Shown here piece by piece: positions 1 to 4,855 of a stretch of DNA of 5,286 bases. Origin of the DNA: a bacterium (GTDB lineage: Bacteria; Atribacterota; JS1; SB-45; 34-128). The stretch covers positions 1 to 5,286 of the forward strand of contig JAHIPR010000281.1 of the NCBI GenBank assembly GCA_018903015.1, in the 5' to 3' direction. Within the stretch, counting starts at the first letter, position 1; every line of letters starts with the position of its first letter. The position numbers and the translations under genes are program-made. The notes under the pieces are model-generated. The model saw nothing but the letters and a program-made list of their open reading frames with translations, was not told where the DNA came from and did not search any database.

Positions 1-57
1 AAAATTTTTATAAAATAGTTTTCAAAATTAAAATTAGTAGCCCAGATAATACAGTTA

Positions 58-66
58 TGATATAAT
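58..66 (+). promoter_or_regulatory. Extended -10 promoter of the R-M operon
   Basis: The bases TGATATAAT match the extended -10 consensus (TG-n-TATAAT) exactly, with the TATAAT at 61-66. No good -35 hexamer lies 16-18 bp upstream, which is acceptable for an extended -10 promoter. Transcription would start near 73, leaving a leader of roughly 115 bases before the methyltransferase ATG. A GATC site lies at 78-81, just past the expected start. The assignment rests on the motif match and on its place ahead of the operon; other A/T-rich -10-like strings exist in 1-30. Confidence 0.5.
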
Positions 67-132
67 CAGTATTTAGTGATCAAAGGCAGCTTTTATTTAA
101 TATAACCAATTTGATTAGTCTGATTTGTTTCG

Positions 133-160
133 GGATTTAAGGTATTGGAAGTCCAAATCC
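133..160 (+). promoter_or_regulatory. Dyad in the methyltransferase leader
   Basis: Two nested inverted repeats lie here. TTGG (145-148) and CCAA (153-156) close a 4-base loop, and GGATTT (133-138) is complementary to AAATCC (155-160). Both cannot be fully paired at once. The dyad is 28 bases before the ATG and could be an operator for the HTH domain of the methyltransferase or an RNA hairpin in the leader. Both roles are inference; only the symmetry is seen. Confidence 0.3.
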
Positions 161-188
161 TCTTTAATTTTATAAAGTGAAAGATAAT

Positions 189-1751
189 ATGAATAATCAA
201 AAAATAAATTTAAAAACTGAAAAAGAACTTAAAGAAATAATATTACAAGAAAAAGAAAAAGGAACACCTGACATAGAAATTGGTCAAAAATATGGAGTTA
301 CGTTTAGATATATTGAGAAACTCATCACTCAATCACGCGGTCTCAATATTAGCTCTCTAAATATTTCGAAAAAAATAAAAACTTTTTATCCAAAAGATTT
401 CAAAGAAGAACAATCTACCGTTTGGAGTTTTAAGCAAAGAGGAAATTGGGCAACTCATAGCGGAGAATACCGTGGAAACTGGGCACCTTATATTCCTAGA
501 AATGTAATACTCAAATATTCAAATCCGGGTGAATTAGTTTTAGATTACTTTTGTGGAGCAGGTACAACTGCTGTAGAATGTAAATTATTAAATAGAAGAT
601 GCATAGCACTTGATATTAATGATAAAGCTATTGAATTGGCAAAAGAAAATGTAAGTTTTAATACTGAATCAGGGCAACTAACATTTGAGAAAAATCATAC
701 TCAAATGTACGAACCTGAATTGTTAGTTGGTGACGCAAGAGATTTGTCATCTTTGAAAGATAACTCAGTAGATTTAATCTGTGCTCATCCTCCCTATGCA
801 AATATCATTCATTATACAGATTCTAAAGAGGGCGATTTATCATTTTTCGATATTGATGAATTTTCAAAAGAGATGAAAAAAGTTGCGAAAGAAAGTTTGA
901 GAGTATTAAAACCAGGAAGACAATGTGCTATCTTAATAGGAGATACCCGAAGAAAAAAACATATAATACCATTAGGTTTTAAACTTATAAATATTTATTT
1001 AGAGGCAGGTTTTAAATTAAGAGAACTTGTTATAAAAAGACAACATAATTGCAAAACAACAGGATTTTGGTATACCAATAGTATTAAGTATAATTTCCTT
1101 CTTTTAGCTCATGAATATTTACCAATTTTTGAAAAACCTAAACCTTCTGCTTTGAGTGTAGAAGAAAAAGAAGTAGACTACGAGTTGATTTTCCCCTCTT
1201 TAGGTAGGCCACCACAAAAACGAAAATTAGATGGACTTGAAACAACAACAGTGTGGGTTTTGCCAGAGAAAGATTTTGAAAAGCATTTAAATAAAAATAT
1301 AATAGATAGATACTCAGATGGAAACGAATATTCAACAATATTTTTAAATTCTCAGTCTAAGTATGAGAGTAAGGGAATTATAAAAAAAGAACAAAAAAAT
1401 AGAAGATTGCTTTTTATTAAATCACCATCTTTGAATGATAATTCGAAGTCGAATATTAAACTCTATTTACAAAAAATAAAAGAGATTGTAGATCGAGAAT
1501 TAGGCACAATAAATAATAATGGATTTATAGCAATCCAGACGCAAGATATTAGAGTAGATGGATATATAGAACCATTGGCGAAAAAAATAATTGATACATT
1601 TACACAAGATAATTTACACCTTAAAGAAATTATAATGGTTACTAAAGAAGGACAAAATGGAGTAAATTTCGATAATCAGAATTCAAAAGATCATTTAAAA
1701 ATAACCCATCAGTATATACTTATTTATAAGGTCATAAAGGGGGAGAAATAA
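189..1751 (+). CDS. HTH-containing DNA amino-methyltransferase (R-M system)
   Basis: This is an S-adenosylmethionine-dependent DNA methyltransferase acting on N6-adenine or N4-cytosine; it protects host DNA from the nuclease encoded next. Numbering here is from an upstream in-frame GTG at 177; the ATG at 189 (residue 5) is preferred because neither start has a clear ribosome site but AAAGTGA lies suitably before the ATG. Residues ~14-55 form a homeodomain-like helix-turn-helix. A motif X-like stretch with GNWATH and GNWAPYIPRN covers 89-109. The AdoMet-binding motif I, LDYFCGAGTT, is at 122-131, with acidic D146 following. Catalytic motif IV is HPPY at 204-207, where DPPY, NPPY or SPPY is commoner. 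HEYLPIFEK (312-320) ends the catalytic domain. The order X-I-IV suggests a gamma-like layout. Residues ~358-520 look like a degenerate second copy of the catalytic half. The stop abuts the nuclease start, so the two are co-transcribed. Function is confident; target base and site are unknown. Confidence 0.9.
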   Translation: MNNQKINLKTEKELKEIILQEKEKGTPDIEIGQKYGVTFRYIEKLITQSRGLNISSLNISKKIKTFYPKDFKEEQSTVWSFKQRGNWATHSGEYRGNWAPYIPRNVILKYSNPGELVLDYFCGAGTTAVECKLLNRRCIALDINDKAIELAKENVSFNTESGQLTFEKNHTQMYEPELLVGDARDLSSLKDNSVDLICAHPPYANIIHYTDSKEGDLSFFDIDEFSKEMKKVAKESLRVLKPGRQCAILIGDTRRKKHIIPLGFKLINIYLEAGFKLRELVIKRQHNCKTTGFWYTNSIKYNFLLLAHEYLPIFEKPKPSALSVEEKEVDYELIFPSLGRPPQKRKLDGLETTTVWVLPEKDFEKHLNKNIIDRYSDGNEYSTIFLNSQSKYESKGIIKKEQKNRRLLFIKSPSLNDNSKSNIKLYLQKIKEIVDRELGTINNNGFIAIQTQDIRVDGYIEPLAKKIIDTFTQDNLHLKEIIMVTKEGQNGVNFDNQNSKDHLKITHQYILIYKVIKGEK

Positions 1752-1775
1752 ATGCCAAATCCAGGAGAAGTTTAT
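1737..1775 (+). promoter_or_regulatory. Two ribosome binding sites for the nuclease gene
   Basis: AAGGGGGAG (1737-1745) stands 6 bases before the ATG at 1752, inside the methyltransferase 3' end. A second strong site, AGGAGA (1763-1768), stands 7 bases before an in-frame ATG at 1776 (residue 9). Either can initiate the nuclease. The first allows translational coupling to the methyltransferase stop, and the second would give a protein eight residues shorter. Confidence 0.55.
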
Positions 1776-2885
1776 ATGGATTTTGCCTCTAAAGTCTCTT
1801 TCTTAGAGTTTATTCAGGATGAATTTAAATATGCGGATATTCCATTAGAAGAATTAAGGCAAGAAATATCTTTATTAAAATCAAAAAGTCAATGGAATAT
1901 AAATGATTTATCTGAGTATGTAAAAAATTATCCACGTAGCTTTATTATCTTTCAAAATATCTTTCAACTATTAAGATTTACAAATGCTCAACTTATTCAT
2001 TTTGTATTTGATGTCGTTAAACTTAATTCTTTAAACATTGCTGCCATATATGAATATATGATTCTAAACCTCAAGCATGATCTTGAATTCAGAAAAATAT
2101 ACTTAAAAACAATAAATCAAAAATTAGAATATAATAACTTTATTAGTCATACAAATCAATATGATAAGAAATATTTAATTGCGGTCTTTAAACTTACAGT
2201 TTCAAAATATATAAATATGATTCTTAATGATTTTGACATACTAGAGGCACGTATTAAAAAAAGTGAATTTGAAGATTTTTCTATAAGATTTTCTAATTAT
2301 TTATTGAATAATTTAAAGTTAAATGAGACCCTTGATACAATAAATATTGAAAAATATCTAAGAAATAAAAGAATACCACTTGATACTAAAAGTCTTCATG
2401 GAAATTATCCCAAGATTAAGATTGGGAAAATATTAGAAAGTAATGGTTATAAAAATATTGATTATTTGTTAAATAATGCTGGTATAAAAACATTAAAACA
2501 TGACTTACAAGAACAAATCAATGATCCTGCGATAAAAAATAGTAAAATATTTTGTACAGAACGTTATATTGATAAAATTATTAAAATTAAAGATAACAAG
2601 CTTAAAAAGTTTGATTTAATTATTTTCGATGATAGTAAACCTAAATACTTATTCGAAATAAATTTCTATTCTACTGAGGGTACAAAGATTGGAATAAATC
2701 AAAATGAATATATAGATTTGAATAATTATATTAAGAAGAAATTTAGAAATTTTATATTTTATTGGATTACAGATGGAAATTATTGGCTTACAACTCAAGG
2801 CAAAGTGCGATTTTTAAATTTACTTAATCATTTTGATAAAATATTCAATATTAATATATTTGCAGAAAATGTAAGTAATTTTTAG
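1752..2885 (+). CDS. Type II restriction endonuclease, DpnII/MboI-like C-terminus
   Basis: This is the probable cutting partner of the preceding methyltransferase. The 377-residue protein has a mostly helical, lysine- and isoleucine-rich N-terminal two thirds without recognised motifs. Its C-terminal domain (~285-370) carries FDLII (287-291), YLFEINFYSTEGTKIG (299-314) and FYWITDG (336-342). I recall this arrangement, Asp then E-x-N-F-Y then W-I-T-D-G, from the DpnII/MboI family of type II endonucleases. The candidate catalytic residues are D288 and E302, with N304 where a PD-(D/E)XK enzyme would have lysine. No signal peptide or membrane segment is evident. The start at 1752 immediately follows the methyltransferase TAA and has a strong ribosome site; ATG 1776 is an alternative. 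DpnII-family enzymes cut GATC, but the partner methyltransferase is not Dam-like, so the site here may differ. Assignment as a restriction enzyme is fairly confident, specificity is not. Confidence 0.78.
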   Translation: MPNPGEVYMDFASKVSFLEFIQDEFKYADIPLEELRQEISLLKSKSQWNINDLSEYVKNYPRSFIIFQNIFQLLRFTNAQLIHFVFDVVKLNSLNIAAIYEYMILNLKHDLEFRKIYLKTINQKLEYNNFISHTNQYDKKYLIAVFKLTVSKYINMILNDFDILEARIKKSEFEDFSIRFSNYLLNNLKLNETLDTINIEKYLRNKRIPLDTKSLHGNYPKIKIGKILESNGYKNIDYLLNNAGIKTLKHDLQEQINDPAIKNSKIFCTERYIDKIIKIKDNKLKKFDLIIFDDSKPKYLFEINFYSTEGTKIGINQNEYIDLNNYIKKKFRNFIFYWITDGNYWLTTQGKVRFLNLLNHFDKIFNINIFAENVSNF

Positions 2886-3050
2886 CCTATTCATAATGGA
2901 AGTATAATTAGAAAGATTATTAAAAAATAGGGTCATGTATACTAACTTAATAATTCGATAACTTTTTACAAAGGTTCTGGTAAGTCTGGGTTTTCGAATT
3001 CTTCTTATTTTCTCTTCTCTTGTAATTTTTTTATATTAACAGCAATAGTG

Positions 3051-3121
3051 CAGAACCCCCTTCCTGATAATCATTTTTCAGCTTAGCTATCGGCCAAATG
3101 ATGGGGTTCTGAATATTTTTT
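3051..3121 (+). terminator. Bulged hairpin, probable R-M operon terminator
   Basis: CAGAACCCC (3051-3059) pairs with GGGGTTCTG (3103-3111), and ATCATTT (3070-3076) pairs with AAATGAT (3096-3102). The 3' arm is continuous over 16 bases, while the 5' arm is split by a 10-base insertion (3060-3069). A 19-base loop remains, itself holding AGCTTAGCT. AATATTTTTT with six T follows at 3112-3121, as in an intrinsic terminator reading rightward. It lies ~165 bases after the nuclease stop. The one-sided bulge and large loop are unusual for a plain terminator, so a recombination or processing site is an alternative. Confidence 0.5.
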
Positions 3122-3169
3122 CTTCCCATCAATACTTTCTTAAATTTTTTATCTTGAAGTATTTTTTAC

Positions 3170-3193
3170 AAAAAAGAAGGGTTTTTAAACCTT
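3170..3193 (-). terminator. Weak intrinsic terminator of the rep-like gene
   Basis: On the minus strand AAGGTTT (3193-3187) can pair with AAACCCTT (3184-3177) with one bulged base, followed by C and six T (3175-3170). It lies about 125 bases after the stop of the minus-strand gene. The stem is short, mostly A/T, and has a very small loop, so it is a tentative call. The equivalent place in repeat copy B lacks the stem. Confidence 0.3.
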
Positions 3194-3310
3194 TTGTCGT
3201 ATTAATATTAAAGTGCAGAAAAATTGTAAAAGATTAGTTTTTTGCTCTTTGATGGCGATTCAACAAGGTAAATATTATACTTGAAATATGAAAAAGAACC
3301 GTTCCCTGAT
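3170..3310. repeat. Long direct repeat, copy A
   Basis: This stretch aligns over about 140 bases with 4571-4715 in the same orientation, at roughly three-quarters identity by eye with very few gaps. The best block is 3191-3211, which is identical base for base to 4593-4613. Other shared blocks are AGAAAAATTG (3217-3226 here) and TGGCGATTCAA (3253-3263). Many differences are transitions. No reading frame runs through it. It ends just beyond the stop of the rep-like gene, so the two copies bracket that gene and its control region. Confidence 0.8.
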
Positions 3311-3317
3311 ACATATA

Positions 3318-4148
3318 TTACATTTCAAATCTCTGAACCAGATTCTGTTCGATCCATTTCATACTTTCTTCCATGAATAATCTGTCCTTTTCCTCTTTTT
3401 CTTTCTTTTTAAGAGCTAATTTATTTAGTTTTACTATTTTACTTTCCGATTCTATTTCTTCTGTCTCCATTATTTTTTCTTCCTCATCATTTTCTTCTTT
3501 AGATGATTCAGGATTAAGATAATTAGCTTTTAAGGCAGCAGTCAGCCAGCCGGCAGGATTTATTACATTCCTCTTTATCCGGAGAAGGTCTAATTTTTCC
3601 TCAATATCCTCCAAAGAATAATTTAAGATTGTTTTATAAATTGATTTTTTATCCATATTTAGTTTTTCCAATTCTTCTTTTATCCTTTCTGTCTTTAGAG
3701 ATTTTTTATTATCAGGAACTATTTTATTGGGATTATCCTGATTGGAATAAGGAAATTCTTCTGATATTCCAGAGATGATTTCTTCTTTTTCTTCCGGTAG
3801 TTTTTCTTTCGGGGGATAAAGAACATTTTCTTTATCTAAAAGGACTATTTGATAAAGATTATGGTCATATCCTCCGGAGGAAGATATTTGTTTTACTATT
3901 TTTTTGATTAGACCATATTCTAATAGAGTATTGCGGTATTTAATTAAGGTCTTGGTGGTAGTGCCCATTCTTTTATTTAGAGTTTGAATGGAAGGCCAGG
4001 CAATGTCTTTTCCTTTATGACAGTAACTTAAGAGCTGAAGATAGAGCATGGCTGGGCCAAGACCGATGGTACTTACCCAGTGCACAAAAAAGTAGTCCTG
4101 GATGGTAGTATAAGAATTGGTTTTACTAGCCGGTATTTTTATTTCCAT
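3318..4148 (-). CDS. HTH_36-type replication-initiator-like protein
   Basis: This 276-residue protein is probably the DNA-binding replication or copy-control protein of a plasmid-like element. Residues ~20-80 form a winged helix-turn-helix: GLGPAMLYLQLLSY, then WPSIQTLNKRMG (41-52), then KTLIKYRNTLLEYGLIKK. This matches the pattern I know as HTH_36, common in Firmicutes phage and plasmid Rep/DnaD-like proteins. A variable acidic/lysine linker follows (~105-150). A second conserved block, NPAGWLTAALKANY (187-200), is a hallmark of the C-terminal part of such Rep proteins. The tail (~205-262) is highly charged and likely helical or coiled-coil. The start is supported by AAAGGAAGG at 4157-4165, 8 bases before the ATG. 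The repeat-rich DNA directly upstream suits a replication origin regulated by its own product. A phage or chromosomal HTH regulator is the alternative. Confidence 0.65.
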   Translation of the reverse strand: MEIKIPASKTNSYTTIQDYFFVHWVSTIGLGPAMLYLQLLSYCHKGKDIAWPSIQTLNKRMGTTTKTLIKYRNTLLEYGLIKKIVKQISSSGGYDHNLYQIVLLDKENVLYPPKEKLPEEKEEIISGISEEFPYSNQDNPNKIVPDNKKSLKTERIKEELEKLNMDKKSIYKTILNYSLEDIEEKLDLLRIKRNVINPAGWLTAALKANYLNPESSKEENDEEEKIMETEEIESESKIVKLNKLALKKKEKEEKDRLFMEESMKWIEQNLVQRFEM

Positions 4149-4206
4149 AGTTTTTACCTTCCTTTGAATAGTTTTCGGGGAGAGAGGATAATAAGAGAAA
4201 TATTTA

Positions 4207-4310
4207 CCCCTCTACTTATGTAGATACAAAAAAGAGATAAAAAAGTAACCTATTGAAGGAAAATAATTTAAAAAAATTGCCCCCTCTACTTATATAGATA
4301 CAAAAAAGAG
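4207..4310. repeat. Pair of 30-bp direct repeats upstream of the rep-like gene
   Basis: Positions 4207-4236 and 4281-4310 are the same 30 bases with a single difference (G at 4220 versus A at 4294). The start-to-start distance is 74 bp, close to seven helical turns. Each starts CCCCTCTAC and ends AAAAAAGAG. The first contains the dyad TCTAC-TTAT-GTAGA (4211-4224); in the second the innermost pair is broken. Both lie in the leader/promoter region of the minus-strand rep-like gene, suiting a protein-binding operator or iteron pair. A shorter partial echo, CCCTCT, is at 4323-4328. Confidence 0.85.
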
Positions 4311-4317
4311 GTGAAAA
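4289..4317 (-). promoter_or_regulatory. Candidate promoter of the rep-like gene
   Basis: On the minus strand TATAAG (4294-4289) fits a -10 hexamer at 5 of 6 bases, and TTTTCA (4317-4312) fits a -35 at 4 of 6, with a 17-bp spacer. The -10 lies inside the right-hand 30-bp repeat, so a protein bound there would block transcription. In the left-hand repeat the corresponding hexamer is weakened to CATAAG. The call is motif-based and tentative. Confidence 0.35.
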
Positions 4318-4358
4318 TACAGCCCTCTGATAAAAAATATTTTGAAAAATTTAGGAGC

Positions 4359-4406
4359 AGCAGCAACAGCAGCAGGGAAAAATTACACCCTAATGTTGTT
4401 GCTGTT
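4359..4406. promoter_or_regulatory. Large hairpin in the origin-like region
   Basis: Bases 4359-4371 (AGCAGCAACAGCA) pair with 4394-4406 (TGTTGTTGCTGTT) over 13 positions, including two G-T pairs. Within the loop AGGG (4374-4377) pairs with CCCT (4388-4391). The hairpin is much richer in G/C than the surrounding DNA. It could act as a cruciform or single-strand origin, or as the fold of a small regulatory RNA controlling the rep-like gene. No T-run follows on either side, which argues against a terminator. Confidence 0.5.
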
Positions 4407-4440
4407 CTATTTGTTACTGTTCTTACTTGTTGCTGTTAGT
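4396..4440. repeat. Three tandem 15-16-bp iteron-like repeats
   Basis: TTGTTGCTGTT begins at 4396, TTGTTACTGTT at 4411 and TTGTTGCTGTT at 4427, giving steps of 15 and 16 bp. The bases after the first two also resemble each other (CTAT, CTTAC). A related copy in inverted orientation, 9 of 11 matching, is at 4359-4369 and forms the left arm of the hairpin. Such short direct repeats upstream of a rep gene are typical plasmid iterons; binding by the rep-like protein is inferred. Confidence 0.6.
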
Positions 4441-4508
4441 GTGGAATAATTCCACTAGGGGGTGTGGAGAATTTCCACTAGGGTAGTGGAAAAATTCCAG
4501 TAGAGGGT
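4441..4508. repeat. Three palindromic 15-mers spaced 22-23 bp
   Basis: GTGGAATAATTCCAC (4441-4455), GTGGAGAATTTCCAC (4464-4478) and GTGGAAAAATTCCAG (4486-4500) are near-perfect palindromes in direct succession, with start-to-start steps of 23 and 22 bp. Each is followed by a G-rich tail: TAGGGGGT, TAGGGTA and TAGAGGGTAG. Spacing of about two helical turns puts the sites on one DNA face. TGTGGAGAA at 4463-4471 matches the reverse DnaA box TGTGGATAA at 8 of 9 bases. The array looks like an origin or a cooperative operator. Confidence 0.75.
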
Positions 4509-4570
4509 AGGAGAATATTTACCTATTATACGGAGATTGACAAAGAATTAGAGGAAAATAATTTTATTTT

Positions 4571-4715
4571 AAAAAAGAAGGATTTTTTATGTCTTTTGTC
4601 GTATTAATATTAAGGTGTAGAAAAATTGAAAAAACTAATTCTTTTGACCGCTGGTGGCGATTCAATAAGATAAATATTTATTCTTGAAGTGTGAGAAAGA
4701 AACTTTTCTTAACAC
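4571..4715. repeat. Long direct repeat, copy B
   Basis: This is the right-hand partner of copy A (3170-3310), in the same orientation, with the identical 21-base block at 4593-4613. It follows the palindromic array and precedes the leader of the type IIG-like gene. Both copies end in a short dyad: GAAC-C-GTTC (3296-3304) in A, and GAAA-CT-TTTC (4698-4707) in B. The closing base pair changes from C-G to A-T, which hints that the pairing itself is kept. Confidence 0.8.
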
Positions 4716-4736
4716 AATATAGAAACATTTTAAAAT
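4709..4736 (+). promoter_or_regulatory. Candidate promoter for the type IIG-like gene
   Basis: TTAACA (4709-4714) matches the -35 consensus at 5 of 6 bases and TAAAAT (4731-4736) the -10 at 5 of 6, with a 16-bp spacer. Transcription would begin near 4743 and read through the hairpin at 4771-4796 into the TTG start at 4856. Motif evidence only. Confidence 0.4.
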
Positions 4737-4770
4737 AGTGCATTAAGGGAGAGTTTAATTTTTAGAAGCA

Positions 4771-4796
4771 GGTCTTTCGAGTGCGAAGGCCAGACC
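4771..4796 (+). promoter_or_regulatory. GC-rich leader hairpin
   Basis: GGTCT (4771-4775) pairs with AGACC (4792-4796), and TTCG (4776-4779) pairs with CGAA (4784-4787) around the loop AGTG. A 4-base bulge, GGCC, sits on the 3' side. It stands out as G/C-rich in AT-rich DNA and lies 60 bases before the start of the type IIG-like gene. No T-run follows, so it is not an obvious terminator. It may structure the mRNA leader; no known RNA family was recognised. Confidence 0.4.
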
Positions 4797-4842
4797 CCAA
4801 GAAATTATTAACCCAGAGTGTTTATTTAGAAATTTTCTTAAA

Positions 4843-4847
4843 AAGGA
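4843..4847 (+). promoter_or_regulatory. Ribosome binding site fixing a TTG start
   Basis: AAGGA (4843-4847) stands 8 bases before TTG at 4856. An in-frame TAA at 4850-4852 blocks any earlier start, and no ATG follows in frame until deep within the conserved domain, so TTG is the start codon. Confidence 0.7.
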
Positions 4848-4855
4848 AATAAGCT

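Larger units (their letters stand above)
2886..3317. other. Non-coding gap between convergent genes
   Basis: No open frame with a credible start and ribosome site was found on either strand. The stretch holds the bulged hairpin (3051-3111), the weak minus-strand terminator and repeat copy A. A pyrimidine-rich run lies at ~2999-3030. GGTTCTG at 2973-2979 is a third element able to pair with CAGAACC at 3051-3057, competing with the main hairpin. Confidence 0.6.
4149..4560. other. Putative replication origin / control region
   Basis: The 412 bases ahead of the rep-like gene carry no gene. They stack three kinds of repeat (30-bp pair, 15-16-bp iterons, palindromic 15-mers), a large hairpin, a near-consensus DnaA box and an A/T-only-like tract (4329-4351). 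This combination next to a Rep-like protein is what a theta-type plasmid origin looks like. Activity is inferred from arrangement only. Confidence 0.5.

Noticed and set aside
78..81. GATC near the R-M promoter as a methylation-sensitive switch
   Set aside because: GATC occurs several times in the window by chance, and the target of this R-M system is not known to be GATC.
1138..1338. Minus-strand open frame of 66 codons
   Set aside because: It lies wholly inside the methyltransferase gene on the opposite strand, has low-complexity Leu/Phe-rich content and no recognisable ribosome site.
1929..1937. DnaA-box-like TTATCCACG
   Set aside because: It is a single isolated match inside the nuclease coding region, with no origin-like context.
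3051..3111. Integron attC site
   Set aside because: The arms contain AACCCC and GGGGTT, but the RYYYAAC/GTTRRRY core boxes and the usual pair of simple sites with extrahelical bases were not found, and there is no cassette gene or integrase in view.
4207..4310. CRISPR array
   Set aside because: There are only two repeat copies with one 44-base gap, which is itself A-rich and low-complexity, and no cas gene. The position ahead of a rep-like gene explains the repeats better.
4734..4802. Short open stretch that could be the relic of a gene, ending in a TAA near 4803
   Set aside because: It has no start codon or ribosome site, a stop precedes it, and the peptide is only about 22 residues.
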